Origin: Streptomyces pseudovenezuelae
GTDB lineage: Bacteria > Actinomycetota > Actinomycetes > Streptomycetales > Streptomycetaceae
NCBI RefSeq assembly: GCF_001513955.1
Contig: NZ_KQ948144.1
Coordinates: 1,006,637 to 1,070,636, forward strand
Direction of reading: 5' to 3'
Length of the DNA stretch: 64,000 bases
In this document: piece by piece, positions 25,296-34,699 of the stretch
Layout of the letters: each line of letters begins with the position of its first letter
Position numbering within the stretch: position 1 is the stretch's first letter
Notes under the pieces: generated by a model
What the model was told of the DNA's origin: nothing
The model's database searches: none
What the model saw: the letters and a program-made list of their open reading frames with translations, nothing else
Program-made: the position numbers and the translations under genes

Positions 25296-25770
25296 GCCAC
25301 ACGCGGACAACGGGAACCCCTCGCCCGGGGGCCCGGAACGCCCCGGTGCTCAGCGCGAACGCCCTCCTGCACTCCGCCACGACTCTCCGCCGCTCCAGCT
25401 CGTCCGCGCGCACCCCGCCGGCAGCTCCCGGTGACCCCGCTTGAAGACGGCCGGGTCGGGGATCGCCTCGAAGACGTGGAAGCGCACGCCGGCGCCCCGC
25501 TTCGCGAAGCCCCAGGTCTTCTCCGGCCGGCCCCGGATGCTCTGGCCGCCGGAGAGGCCCCCCCGGACGGCACCCGCAGTGAAGTGCGATGTAGCCGTCC
25601 GGCCAGGACTGCGCACAGGGGTGCACCCGGTCCGCGAACGCCCGTGTGGCGGGAAGCGCGGACAGGTTCGACCGCCGCTCCGGGACCCTCGGATGCACCG
25701 GGCCCCGTTTCAGCGCCCGCAGGCGGAGCAACTCGGGGTGGATGAAGGCCCCCCGCCACCGGGCACGACG
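25290..25770 (-). pseudogene. Frameshifted heme oxygenase remnant
   Basis: Segments in two frames line up with a biliverdin-forming heme oxygenase. LPATRAFADRV and SWPDGYIALHC are in one frame. GGLSGGQSIRG (canonical GDLSGGQ), EKTWGFAKRGAGVRFHVFEAI and DPAVFKRGHREL lie in another. ELERRRVVAECRRAFALSTGAF returns to the first. Two frameshifts are needed. The proximal-His end of the protein is not recognisable, and no start codon with a site is seen near 25770. Homology is from recalled consensus. It covers nearly all of the 25296-25803 gap. It sits close to an iron-uptake operon, where heme degradation would make sense. Confidence 0.75.
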
Positions 25771-25803
25771 CCGAGCAGGTCGCGCGGTGGGGCCACGGAC
25801 GTA

Positions 25804-26661
25804 CTACGGCAGCGTCAGGATCTCCGCCCCCGTGTCCGTCACCACCAGCGTGTGCTCGAACTGTGCCGTGCGCCTGCGGTCCTTCGTGACGACCGTCCAG
25901 CCGTCGTCCCACATGTCGTACTCGTGCGTCCCGAGCGTCAGCATCGGCTCGATGGTGAACGTCATGCCGGGCTGGATGGCAGTCGTCGCGTGCGGGCTGT
26001 CGTAGTGCGGGATGATCAGGCCGCTGTGGAAGGAGGAGTTGATGCCGTGGCCCGTGAAGTCGCGGACGACTCCGTAGCCGAAGCGCTTGGCGTACGACTC
26101 GATCACCCGGCCGATGATGTTGATCTGGCGCCCCGGCTTGACGGCCTTGATCGCCCGGGTCAGGGACTCCCGGGTCCGCTCGACCAGCAGACGGCTCTCC
26201 TCGTCGACGTCGCCCACCAGGTACGTCGCGTTGTTGTCGCCGTGCACGCCGCCGATGTACGCCGTCACGTCGAGGTTGATGATGTCGCCGTCCCGGAGCA
26301 CGGTGGAGTCCGGAATCCCGTGGCAGATCACCTCGTTGAGGCTCGTGCACAGCGACTTCGGGAAACCCCGGTAACCGAGCGTCGACGGGTAGGCGCCGTG
26401 GTCGCACATGTACTCGTGCGCCACCTTGTCCAGTTCGTCGGTGGTCACCCCGGGCGCGATCAGCTTCGCGGCCTCCGCCATCGCCCGGGCCGCGACCCGA
26501 CCGGCGATGCGCATCGCCTCGATCGTCTCCGGGGTCTGCACCTCCGGACCCGTGTACGGAGTCGGCGCGGGCTTGCCGACATACTCGGGGCGCCGGATGT
26601 TTCCGGGCACGGAACGGGTGGGGGACAGCTCCCCGGGCACGAGCAGCGACTGGCCAGACAT
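25804..26661 (-). CDS. map: Methionine aminopeptidase, type I
   Basis: The 285-residue product has the type I signature: a 45-residue N-terminal extension, then the pita-bread fold with metal ligands in [20 protein letters not shown] (two Asp), [11 protein letters not shown] (His), FTIEPML (Glu) and TAQFEHT (Glu). [15 protein letters not shown] carries the conserved His. It removes N-terminal Met from nascent proteins in the cytoplasm. ATG 26661 begins [14 protein letters not shown], as in actinobacterial MetAPs. It is divergent from the small gene at 26720. The heme oxygenase remnant lies just downstream. Confidence 0.95.
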   Translation of the reverse strand: MSGQSLLVPGELSPTRSVPGNIRRPEYVGKPAPTPYTGPEVQTPETIEAMRIAGRVAARAMAEAAKLIAPGVTTDELDKVAHEYMCDHGAYPSTLGYRGFPKSLCTSLNEVICHGIPDSTVLRDGDIINLDVTAYIGGVHGDNNATYLVGDVDEESRLLVERTRESLTRAIKAVKPGRQINIIGRVIESYAKRFGYGVVRDFTGHGINSSFHSGLIIPHYDSPHATTAIQPGMTFTIEPMLTLGTHEYDMWDDGWTVVTKDRRRTAQFEHTLVVTDTGAEILTLP

Positions 26662-26719
26662 GCGGACGAGTCTATCCAGCGGCGATGGGGGAACATGTCG
26701 GTGGCGAGAGGAGCTGGTC

Positions 26720-26947
26720 ATGGCCCTGTTCAAGAAGCGTGCCGCTGGTAAGGCGGGCGAGTGGTACTACTGCCTGGAGCACAAGAAGGTCGAGGAAGGG
26801 CCCGAGTGCCCGGCCAAGGACCGCTTCGGGCCCTACGCGAGCCGCAAGGAGGCCGAGCACGCGATGGAGACGGCCCGCGAGCGCAACCTCGAGTGGGAGA
26901 ACGACCCCAAGTGGCACGACGCCCCCGCGAGCAGCGAAGACAGCTGA
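26720..26947 (+). CDS. Conserved small acidic/basic protein, unknown function
   Basis: The 75-residue product, [20 protein letters not shown] onward, has WYYC, then [40 protein letters not shown]. It is rich in charged residues and lacks membrane or signal segments. The [16 protein letters not shown] line resembles SPOR-like short domains, which bind peptidoglycan strands, but it is too short to be sure. GAGAGGAGCTGGTC precedes ATG 26720. It lies between map (divergent) and the MFS gene (convergent, 26948), touching it tail to tail. A conserved actinobacterial small protein is likely. Confidence 0.75.
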   Translation: MALFKKRAAGKAGEWYYCLEHKKVEEGPECPAKDRFGPYASRKEAEHAMETARERNLEWENDPKWHDAPASSEDS

Positions 26948-28261
26948 TCACGCCTCCATGGGGGTCGGCGCGGCTGCCGTGCGTCGCTCACGCAGCCGCG
27001 CCGCGTGCTCGTCGGTGCGCACGTCGTACGCCATCAGCTGCGGCAGGCACAGGGCCAGCAGGCCCACGGCGCCCGCGCACAGCAGACCGCCGGACCAGAC
27101 CGAGGTCCGCACGCCCCACCACGCGGCGAAACCACCGGCCCTGACCTGGCCCACGGTCGGCCCGACCGAGTACGACAGCAGCTCGATCCCGGCGAGCCGC
27201 CCGCGCAGCTCGTCCGGGATCGTCTGGTTCCACATGGCCCCGCGGAAGATCCCGCTGACCATGTCACAGCCCCCGGCCACGGTCAGGAACAGCAGCACCA
27301 GCCATACGTCGTCCATGACCCCGGCGGCCGCGATCGCCACGCCCCACAGAGCCGCCGACAGCACCACCATCCGGCCGTGGCGGTGCACCCGGGACGTCCA
27401 GCCGCTCATGAGGCTCACCAGCAGGGCGCCGAGCGGGACGCTCGCGTACATCAGGCCCAGCGACCACCGCGCGTCCAGCTCGTCCGCGAGGAACGGCAGC
27501 AGCGCCAGCGGCATCGCCAGGAACATCGCGGCGAGGTCGACGGCGTAGGTGCCGAGCAGTTCCTTGCGGCTCCAGGCGTACCGCGCGCCCTCCGCGATGG
27601 CCTTCAGCGACGGTCCGGCCGCCTCGTGGGAGGCGGGCGAGGCCGCGATCCGCGCGACCAAGACCACGGAGACCGCGAAGGTCAGCAGGTCCGCGCCGTA
27701 CGCCCAGCCCAGGCCCGCGTAGGCCACCACCACGCCCGCCAGCGCCGGGCCCGCGACCCCGCCCACCGTCCAGCGGAAGGAGTTCAGCGAGGCCGCCGCC
27801 GGGAGGTGGTCGTGGGCCACGATCCGGGGCCAGAGGGAGTCGAGCGCCGGACGCTGCACCGAGACCAGGGCGGAGGACAGGGCGGCGACGACGTACAGCG
27901 GCCAGACGGCGGGGTGCGGGAGCAGCGCGTTGAGCAGCAGGGCCGCGCTCAGCACCCCCTGTCCCACCTCGGTCCACACGATCAGCTTCCGTTTGTCCCA
28001 GGCGTCCGCGAGCGCGCCGCCGTACAGGCCGAAGACGAGAAGGGGGAGCAGCTCCACGGCCCCGATCGCGCCGACCGCCGCCGCCGAGCCCGTCAGGTCC
28101 TTCAACTGGACCGGCAGTGCCACGAAGGTCAGAAAGCTGCCGAAGTTCGAGATCAGCCCCGCGTACCACAGCCGCCGGAAGTCCCGGGAGGCCCGCCAGG
28201 GAGCGAGGTCGGGGAGCAGCGCGCGAAGGCCGGAGGGGGGTTCGGGGGCGTCGTCGGTCAC
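26948..28261 (-). CDS. MFS exporter, EntS-like
   Basis: The 437-residue protein has 12 predicted helices. The N-terminal DFRRLWYAGLISNFGSFLTFVALPVQL and the loop GGALADAWDKRKLIVWTEVGQG are typical of the EntS/MFS group that exports enterobactin and other siderophores or drugs. GAMWNQTIPDELRGRLAGIELLSYSVGPTVGQ (in part) is the matching second-half line. GTG 28261 starts the frame. It is convergent with the small gene at 26720. The substrate is unknown. No iron box was noticed upstream. Confidence 0.88.
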   Translation of the reverse strand: MTDDAPEPPSGLRALLPDLAPWRASRDFRRLWYAGLISNFGSFLTFVALPVQLKDLTGSAAAVGAIGAVELLPLLVFGLYGGALADAWDKRKLIVWTEVGQGVLSAALLLNALLPHPAVWPLYVVAALSSALVSVQRPALDSLWPRIVAHDHLPAAASLNSFRWTVGGVAGPALAGVVVAYAGLGWAYGADLLTFAVSVVLVARIAASPASHEAAGPSLKAIAEGARYAWSRKELLGTYAVDLAAMFLAMPLALLPFLADELDARWSLGLMYASVPLGALLVSLMSGWTSRVHRHGRMVVLSAALWGVAIAAAGVMDDVWLVLLFLTVAGGCDMVSGIFRGAMWNQTIPDELRGRLAGIELLSYSVGPTVGQVRAGGFAAWWGVRTSVWSGGLLCAGAVGLLALCLPQLMAYDVRTDEHAARLRERRTAAAPTPMEA

Positions 28262-28312
28262 GACCGGTCATGGTCGGGGGAGGCCTTCCGGTCCGGCAAC
28301 TGCTTTTCGCGG

Positions 28313-28915
28313 CTACCAGCGGGCCGGCGGCGGTGCCGTCAGCTGGTCGGCCAGTCTCGACAGCCGGTCCCGGAACCGCCGCCGCCCCCGGGGTGCCGGG
28401 ACCGCGTTCTCCCCGGCCGCCGCGCTCACCAGGTGCTGGACGGTGTCCAGATCGAGGTCCGTGCCCTCGGGTACGGCCAGTGACTCGTGGGCCATCGCGG
28501 CGAGTTCTCCCTCACCCGGGCCGAGGGAGAGGACCGTCGCGCCGGCCCGCCGGGCGTCGTGGGCCTGCTCCAGAAGCGGGGCGTCCGGCCGGTCCGGGGA
28601 CACCACCAGCAGGGTCTCGCCGCGCCGGGCCGCCGCGAGCCGGCCCGGACCGACCGACAGATGCGCGGGGTCGGAGGGGCGCGCGTCGTGGCGTACGAGG
28701 GTGGGGGCCAGCTCCGGTGTGCCCGACCAGGCGGCCTCGTCGACCAGGTGGGCCGCCAGATGCCACGGTTCGTACTCCGGCGTGCCGACCAGGAGCAGCC
28801 CTCCGCCGTGCGAGACCACCGACCCGCGCAGCACACCCGCGAAACGTCGCGTGGCTCCCAACCACTCGGTCCCGGCGAGCACTTCACGCAGCAGCGCGAC
28901 CCGTACGGCGTCCAT
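28313..28915 (-). CDS. SIS-like cytoplasmic protein, unknown function
   Basis: The 200-residue product begins with VRVALLREVLAGTEWLGATRRFAGVL (partial) and has alternating beta strands and helices: GGGLLLVGTPEYEPWHLAAHLVDEAAW, then RRGETLLVVSPDRPDAPLLEQAHDARRAGATVLSLG (both partial). The last resembles the SIS domain core (LLVVS...ARRAGATVL), a phosphosugar-binding fold. No active-site residue can be set. The start ATG 28915 is the first of the frame. It lies 51 bases upstream of the MFS gene on the same strand and may be co-transcribed with it. It is divergent from npdG. Confidence 0.75.
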   Translation of the reverse strand: MDAVRVALLREVLAGTEWLGATRRFAGVLRGSVVSHGGGLLLVGTPEYEPWHLAAHLVDEAAWSGTPELAPTLVRHDARPSDPAHLSVGPGRLAAARRGETLLVVSPDRPDAPLLEQAHDARRAGATVLSLGPGEGELAAMAHESLAVPEGTDLDLDTVQHLVSAAAGENAVPAPRGRRRFRDRLSRLADQLTAPPPARW

Positions 28916-29088
28916 GGGGCCGCATCCTGCCGCACGCGGGCGGGCGAGACCCGAGGTTCAACTCGGATTCGCCCGAACCGGGCAGGACCCGTGCCGGCCA
29001 CCGGCGTCCGCCGCCGGGGGCCAGGCCTGTCCGTGAACCGGCTCACCCGACCGGCCGAAGAGGGCGGGGCGCACGTAAAGTCGGCGCC

Positions 29089-29796
29089 ATGACCTCTACC
29101 GACAGTGCTGCACAGAAGGCTCCCGCCAAGGACCCCTGGGACCTTCCCGACGTCTCCGGGCTCGTCGTCGGCGTGCTCGGCGGGACCGGGCCGCAGGGCA
29201 AGGGCCTCGCCTACCGGCTCGCCCGCGCCGGGCAGAAGGTGATCATCGGCTCACGCGCCGCCGACCGCGCGCAGGCCGCCGCCGAAGAACTCGGGCACGG
29301 GGTCGAGGGTGCCGACAACGCCGAGACCGCGCGCCGCAGCGACATCGTGATCGTCGCCGTGCCGTGGGAGGGCCACGGCAAGACCCTGGAGTCGCTGCGC
29401 GAGGAACTCGTCGGCAAGCTCGTCGTCGACTGCGTGAACCCGCTCGGTTTCGACAAGAAGGGCGCCTACGCGCTGAAGCCGGAGGAGGGCAGCGCCGCCG
29501 AGCAGGCCGCTTCCCTGCTGCCGGACTCGCGGGTCACCGCCGCCTTCCACCATCTGTCGGCCGTGCTGCTGCAGGACCCGGAGATCGAGGAGATCGACAC
29601 CGATGTGATGGTGCTCGGGGAGGAGCGTGCCGACGTCGAGATCGTCCAGGCGCTCGCCGGGCGCATCGCCGGGATGCGGGGGGTGTTCGCGGGGCGGCTG
29701 CGCAACGCCCACCAGGTCGAGTCGCTGGTGGCCAACCTGATCTCGGTGAACCGGCGGTACAAGGCGCACGCGGGGCTGCGGGTCACGGACGTGTGA
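29089..29796 (+). CDS. npdG: F420H2:NADP oxidoreductase
   Basis: The 235-residue product has the N-terminal Rossmann line VSGLVVGVLGGTGPQGKGLAYRLA (partial; GGTGPQGKG near 30-38), then VIIGSRAADRAQAAAEEL, where SR binds the NADP phosphate. SDIVIVAVPWEGH and VDCVNPLGFDKKG follow. RVTAAFHHLSAVLL and RNAHQVESLVANLISVNRRYK complete the family pattern. It transfers hydride between NADPH and coenzyme F420 in the cytoplasm, feeding F420-dependent enzymes. The ATG follows TAAAGT by about eight bases, so it is likely leaderless. A small membrane protein gene follows on the same strand. Confidence 0.93.
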   Translation: MTSTDSAAQKAPAKDPWDLPDVSGLVVGVLGGTGPQGKGLAYRLARAGQKVIIGSRAADRAQAAAEELGHGVEGADNAETARRSDIVIVAVPWEGHGKTLESLREELVGKLVVDCVNPLGFDKKGAYALKPEEGSAAEQAASLLPDSRVTAAFHHLSAVLLQDPEIEEIDTDVMVLGEERADVEIVQALAGRIAGMRGVFAGRLRNAHQVESLVANLISVNRRYKAHAGLRVTDV

Positions 29797-29858
29797 GGCG
29801 ATGGGGGACACTGGACGCCGTAGCGCAGCAGTGTCCCCCGAAACAGGAGCCTGTGGAA

Positions 29859-30038
29859 ATGCCCCGCCTCGCCCTCTACGCCCTCGCCGTCTGCCTCCTC
29901 GCCGTGGCCGCGGCGGTCGTCTCCTTCGCGCAGGGCAGCTGGCTCGGAATCGTGTGGGTGCTGCTGGCGGGGCTGTCGTCCAACATGTGCTGGTACTACC
30001 TCAAGCGGGGCAGGGCCGCTCAGGTCCAGAAGCGGTAG
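29859..30038 (+). CDS. Small membrane protein (59 residues)
   Basis: The product MPRLALYALAVCLLAVAAAV begins a helix that spans residues 4-22; a second helix at about 28-47 contains WLGIVWVLLAGLSSNMCWYYL, followed by a basic tail KRGRAAQVQKR. It lies 62 bases after npdG. AGGAG is about 10 bases before ATG 29859. Its stop overlaps the 3' end of the M50 gene on the other strand by 19 bases. No family is known to me. Codon use looks coding, so it is likely real. Confidence 0.7.
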   Translation: MPRLALYALAVCLLAVAAAVVSFAQGSWLGIVWVLLAGLSSNMCWYYLKRGRAAQVQKR

Positions 30039-30790
30039 AGGCTCCAGCCGAAGGAGGCCTCCCCGGGGTCGACCTGGAGGCCGCGCAGGACCGCGTCGAC
30101 CAGGTCGAAGAACACGCTGTTGACCTGCGGCACCCACAGCAGCGCGAACACGAACAGCAGGCCGAAGGGCGCGAACGGCTCGATCTGGCGCTTGACGCCG
30201 TGGGAGAGCCAGGGCTCGATCACGCCGTAGCCGTCCAGGCCGGGGACCGGCAGGAAGTTCAGGATCGCGGCGGAGACCTGGAGCAGGGCGAGGAAGGCCA
30301 GCGCGAAGCGGAACTCCAGCGGGACCCCGGCGAGGGCGTCCAGCCAGAACGGGGCCGTGCAGGCGATCGCGAACAGGACGTTCGTGAGGGGGCCCGCCGC
30401 GGAGATCAGGCTGTGCCGCCAGCGGCCGCGGATCCGGTCGCGCTCGATGAAGACCGCGCCGCCGGGGAGGCCGATGCCGCCCATGATCACGAAGATGACG
30501 GGGAGCACGATGCTGAGCAGGGCGTGGGTGTACTTGAGCGGGTTCAGCGTGAGGTAGCCCTTGGCGCCGATGGTGATGTCGCCGCTGTGCAGGGCGGTGC
30601 GGGCGTGCGCGTACTCGTGCAGGCACAGGGAGACGATCCAGGCGCCGGTCACGAACAGGAACACCGCGATGCCGGGCTTCTCGGCGAAGCCGGTCCAGGT
30701 GGCCCAGCCCGTCACCGCCGTCACGGCGCAGATCCCGAGGAAGACCGGGCTGATCCGTCGGTCGCTGTGGCGGGTGGTGGCGGTGGTCAT
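30020..30790 (-). CDS. Site-2 protease family (M50) membrane metalloprotease
   Basis: The 256-residue membrane protein has about six helices. The zinc motif HExxH is LHEYAHA (about 57-63). The second conserved motif is NFLPVPGLDGYG (N-x-x-P-x-P-x-L-D-G), which supplies the third ligand. Enzymes of this family cut transmembrane segments, releasing regulators, but this compact class lacks PDZ domains and its substrate is unknown. ATG 30788-30790 begins MTTATTRHSDRRISPVFL. Its 3' end overlaps the small membrane gene by 19 bases (convergent). Confidence 0.9.
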   Translation of the reverse strand: MTTATTRHSDRRISPVFLGICAVTAVTGWATWTGFAEKPGIAVFLFVTGAWIVSLCLHEYAHARTALHSGDITIGAKGYLTLNPLKYTHALLSIVLPVIFVIMGGIGLPGGAVFIERDRIRGRWRHSLISAAGPLTNVLFAIACTAPFWLDALAGVPLEFRFALAFLALLQVSAAILNFLPVPGLDGYGVIEPWLSHGVKRQIEPFAPFGLLFVFALLWVPQVNSVFFDLVDAVLRGLQVDPGEASFGWSLYRFWT

Positions 30791-30904
30791 GGGGCTCCCT
30801 GGACTGGACACGCGCGCGGTGGGACGGCCCGACGGTACCGGGCACAGGGAAAACGTCTTGGGGTGGGGCGGGGGTTCCGTGTAGACCGGGGGCGTTGTGG
30901 TTGG

Positions 30905-31230
30905 GTGCGGGTTCGGTGGGGGTGGGCGTTTGCGCAGTTCCCCGCGCCCCTGTATGTGCCTGCGGCGGCCCGCTTCGGCTTCGGTGGGGGCGGGTGCAGC
31001 GCGTGCGGGGGTGTTGTGGGTCGGGGCCGGGGTGGGGGGTGTCCGTCCTCGGTCCGGCGGTGGCTGTGCCTTGGGATGTGCTCGGCAACGGACGCCGGCC
31101 GCTGCGGGCGGACACCCCGCACCCCGGCCCCTGCGCGCCGTACGCGGCCACCTGCCTGTTGCGGCGCAGGGCCACTGCAACCCCCTAGGGGCGCGGGGAA
31201 CTGCGCGACCGGCCACAACGGACCCGCACC
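30905..31230. repeat. Long imperfect palindrome (about 326 bp)
   Basis: GCGCAGTTCCCCGCGCCCCT at 30932-30951 is matched by its exact reverse complement at 31187-31206. Inside, GGGGCCGGGGTGGGGGGTGT (from 31023) pairs with CGGACACCCCGCACCCCGG (from 31109) with one mismatch. Outside, GGTGCGGGTTCGG at 30905 pairs with the stretch ending near 31230. The nested order suggests a large cruciform or folded RNA between the M50 gene and the SARP regulator. The shared GCGCGGGGAA motif also appears in the terminator after glnA2. No gene is seen in 30791-31333. Confidence 0.8.
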
Positions 31231-31333
31231 CGCCCGACCATCGGACCCGGCACCCCACCAGGCGCCCGGCCACCGACACCCCGCTCCCCGAACCCCGTGA
31301 CCCGTCCCGACATCACCAGAGACAATGGACCCC

Positions 31334-34300
31334 GTGCGCTATCGCATCCTCGGCACCACGCAAGCACTCCGCTCCGACGGTACGACCGTCCCGGTCGGCG
31401 GGACGCGCCTGCGTGCGTTGCTGACCGTGCTCGCTCTGCGGCCCGGCCGGACCGTCCCGGTGAGCCTCCTGGTGGACGAGGTGTGGGACGGCGACCCGCC
31501 GGCCGACGCGACGGGCGCGGTGCAGGCGCTGGTGGGGCGGCTGCGGCGGGCGATCGGCGCGGACTCGGTGGCGTCCGTGGACGGCGGTTACCGGCTGGCG
31601 GCCGCGCCGGACGACATCGACCTGCACCGTTTCGAGCGGCTCGCCGGTGACGGCATGCGGGCGCTGGCCGACGGCGACCCCGCGAAGGCGGCCGTGGTCC
31701 TGGACGACGCCCTCGCCCTGTGGCGGGGTCCGGCGCTGGCTGATCTGCCCGACCGCACGGCCGAGTCGGCCCGCGCCGAGGCCCGCCGACTGGACGCCCT
31801 GCGCGCCCGGCACACCGCCGCCCTCGCCCTCGGCCAGGCCGACCAGGCTCTCCCCGAACTGACCGCCCTGTGCGACACCCACCCCCTCGACGAACCCCTC
31901 CAGTGCCTCCGTCTGCGCGCCCTGCGCGACACGGGCCGCACGGCGGAGGCACTGGCTGCCTACGAGTCCGTGCGGCAGCTGCTCGCGGACCGGCTGGGAG
32001 CCGACCCGGGTGTCGAACTGCGGGCGCTGCACGGGGAGTTGCTGAGACCGGAGCCGTCCCGCCGGGGGAGGGGGACCGGTGGTCCCCGCGAGCAGGCCCC
32101 GGCCGAGCAGGTTTCCTCGGCGGAGGGGGCCGTGGCGACCGCGCCCTCGCCCGTCGGCAACCTCCGTGCCCGGCTCACCTCCTTCGTCGGCCGGGAGGCC
32201 GACATCGATGCCATCCGGGGCGACCTCGCGACCGCGCGGCTGGTCACGCTGCTCGGGCCGGGCGGGGCCGGCAAGACGCGGCTCTCGCAGGAGGCCGCCG
32301 AGGCGGTGGGGGACGTGGTGCGGGACGGGGTGTGGCTGGCGGAGCTCGCGCCGGTCGACGATCCGGACGCCGTGCCCGAGGCCGTGCTCACCGCCGTCGG
32401 CGCCCGCGAGACCGTGCTGTACGGCGCCGGTGCCGAGGCGATGCGCGCCGCGGGCAGCGAGCGGCTCGACGACCCGGTCGAGCGGCTCGCCGAGCACTGC
32501 GGCCGGCGCAGCATGCTGCTGATCCTCGACAACTGCGAGCACGTGGTCGACGCGGCCGCCCGGCTGGCGCAGCGGCTCCTGGAGCGCTGCCCGGGGCTGA
32601 CCGTCCTGGCCACCAGTCGTGAACCCCTCGGCGTACCGGGCGAGTTGCTGCGGCCCGTGGAGCCCCTGCCCGAGCCGGTCGCGCTGCGGCTGCTCGCCGA
32701 CCGGGGGGCCGCCGCCCGGCCCGGTTTCCGGGTCGACGCCGACGAGGAGACCGCGGCGGCCTGCGCCGAGATCTGCCGGCGCCTCGACGGGCTGCCCCTG
32801 GGAATCGAGCTGGCCGCCGCCCGGCTAAGGATGCTGACCCCTCGTCAGATCGCCGACCGGCTCGACGACCGGTTCCGGCTGCTCACCTCGGGCAGCCGTA
32901 CCGTCCTGCCCCGCCAGCAGACCCTCCGGGCCGTCGTCGACTGGTCCTGGGACCTGCTCGACGCGGAGGAGCGGGACGTCCTGCGGCGGCTGTCGGTGTT
33001 CGCCGGCGGCTGCGACCTGGCCGCCGCCGAGGCGGTGTGCGGCCCCGCCGCGCTGGACGCGCTCGGTTCGCTCGTCGACAAGTCCCTGGTCGTGGCGGCT
33101 CCTTCGGGGGACGGCGAGATGCGCTACCGGCTCCTGGAGACCGTCGCCGAATACGCCGGTGAGCGCCTCGACGAGAGCGACGGCGCCCGCGCCGACGCCG
33201 AGCGCGCGCATCTGACGTACTACCGCGAACTCGCCCGCGTCACCGACCCCTTGCTGCGCGGCTCCGGCCAACTCGCCGCCATCGAGCGTCTGGAGCGTGA
33301 GTACGAGAACCTGCGCACCGCGCTGCGCCGGGCCGTGGCCGACCGGGACGAGCAGGAAGGGCTGTGCCTGGTGCTGTCGCTGGCCTGGTACTGGCAGATG
33401 CGCGACCTGCGCATCGAGGCCCGCAACTGGTCCCGCGAGGTGCAGGCCCTCGGCCCCGACCCCTTCACCGAGCCGGTGCGCCCGGCCGCGCCGGTGTGGG
33501 AGCGGTGCACGGACACCCCGCCGCCGTGGGCCGGGGAGGTGCTGGCGGAGGCCCGGCGTGGTGCTCACCTCGTCCATCTCGCCTGCATGGACACCGAGTT
33601 GGACGCCTGGCAGAACCAGCACGCGCAGGCCAAGCTGCGGTCCATCGCCGCCACCTACGAGCCCGGCATGGCGCAGACCTGCCGGATGCCCGGCTCGCTG
33701 TGGTTCTTCGCCATCATGCTCACCGGGGACATGGACCGGCTGCGCAAGGTGATCCAGGCCACCGTCGACACCTGCCGGACGACCCCCGGCTACGACTGGG
33801 AGCTGGCCGCCGCCCTCCAGTGGCGCGCCAACCTGCTCGCCAACCGCTCCGACTGGGCCGGCGACGCCATCCAGGACGCCGAGGAGTCGCTGGCGATCTA
33901 CGAGCGGCTCGGTGATGTGTGGGGCACCGCCGAGGCGCTCTCCGCGCGCGCCGAGGCCCATGAGCGCAAGGGCGAGTGGCGGGCGGCCGCCGACGACTAC
34001 GAGCAGGCGATCGCGCGGGCCGAACAGCTCGGTGCCCGCGCCCAGAAGTCCGTGCTGCACGCCCGTCTCGGCAGCGTGCTGCTGGAGACCGGGGAGGCCG
34101 AGCGCGGCGAACTCCTGCTGCGCTCGGTGATCGCCGACCAGGACGGCGCCCGCAACGAGGCGATGCCCGCCTCCCGGATGTTCCTCGCCGGCCGACTCGG
34201 CATGACCGGCCGCATCCCCGAGGCGCGTGAGCAACTGCGGCTGCTGCGCCAGCAGTTCGGCATCGCCCACTTCGTCATCTTCGACGCCTTCATCCTCGGC

Positions 34301-34669
34301 TCGGAAGCCTGGCTGGAGGCGATGGACGGCTGCTACGAGGAGTGCCTGAGGCTGACCCGCAGGGCGCTGGAGAAGTCCGAGGACCCGCTGGCCCTGACCA
34401 TCGCCCCCCATATGCGCACCATGTACCTGCGCACCGCGGCGCTCGCCCTCGCCGGGTTCGACGGCGGGGCCCGGGCCCGGGACGGCGTCCGCTGTCTCGC
34501 CGCCGGGGACGCGCTGCTGCCCGCCGGCCATGCCCCGACCAGTGTCGAGCGCGAGGTGCGGGCCAGTGCCGAGCGGGCGCTGCGCGCGGTGCTCGGTGAC
34601 GCGGCCTACGCGTCGGCGTACGCGGAGGGCGGCGGCCTCTCCCCGGAGGAGGCCGCCGCCCTGGTGTGA
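31334..34669 (+). CDS. AfsR/SARP-family regulator with NB-ARC and TPR regions
   Basis: The 1111-residue protein has a winged-helix DNA-binding domain (about 1-90: RYRILGTTQALRSDGT, LRALLTVLALRPGRTVP), a bacterial transcriptional activation (BTAD) helical domain (about 95-240) and an NB-ARC/STAND ATPase with Walker A LLGPGGAGKTRLS near 307-319 and LILDNCEHVVD as Walker B. Helical repeats follow, including ALSARAEAHERKGEWRAAADDYEQA (partial) typical of TPRs. Such STAND activators switch on secondary-metabolite genes after binding a ligand and ATP. GTG 31334 was chosen because GACAAT lies seven bases before it; ATG 31325 is also in frame. Targets are not evident; the next genes encode an ABC exporter in the opposite direction. 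Confidence 0.92.
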   Translation: MRYRILGTTQALRSDGTTVPVGGTRLRALLTVLALRPGRTVPVSLLVDEVWDGDPPADATGAVQALVGRLRRAIGADSVASVDGGYRLAAAPDDIDLHRFERLAGDGMRALADGDPAKAAVVLDDALALWRGPALADLPDRTAESARAEARRLDALRARHTAALALGQADQALPELTALCDTHPLDEPLQCLRLRALRDTGRTAEALAAYESVRQLLADRLGADPGVELRALHGELLRPEPSRRGRGTGGPREQAPAEQVSSAEGAVATAPSPVGNLRARLTSFVGREADIDAIRGDLATARLVTLLGPGGAGKTRLSQEAAEAVGDVVRDGVWLAELAPVDDPDAVPEAVLTAVGARETVLYGAGAEAMRAAGSERLDDPVERLAEHCGRRSMLLILDNCEHVVDAAARLAQRLLERCPGLTVLATSREPLGVPGELLRPVEPLPEPVALRLLADRGAAARPGFRVDADEETAAACAEICRRLDGLPLGIELAAARLRMLTPRQIADRLDDRFRLLTSGSRTVLPRQQTLRAVVDWSWDLLDAEERDVLRRLSVFAGGCDLAAAEAVCGPAALDALGSLVDKSLVVAAPSGDGEMRYRLLETVAEYAGERLDESDGARADAERAHLTYYRELARVTDPLLRGSGQLAAIERLEREYENLRTALRRAVADRDEQEGLCLVLSLAWYWQMRDLRIEARNWSREVQALGPDPFTEPVRPAAPVWERCTDTPPPWAGEVLAEARRGAHLVHLACMDTELDAWQNQHAQAKLRSIAATYEPGMAQTCRMPGSLWFFAIMLTGDMDRLRKVIQATVDTCRTTPGYDWELAAALQWRANLLANRSDWAGDAIQDAEESLAIYERLGDVWGTAEALSARAEAHERKGEWRAAADDYEQAIARAEQLGARAQKSVLHARLGSVLLETGEAERGELLLRSVIADQDGARNEAMPASRMFLAGRLGMTGRIPEAREQLRLLRQQFGIAHFVIFDAFILGSEAWLEAMDGCYEECLRLTRRALEKSEDPLALTIAPHMRTMYLRTAALALAGFDGGARARDGVRCLAAGDALLPAGHAPTSVEREVRASAERALRAVLGDAAYASAYAEGGGLSPEEAAALV

Positions 34670-34699
34670 CGCGCACCGACGCCTGGGGGACCGGGCCGG

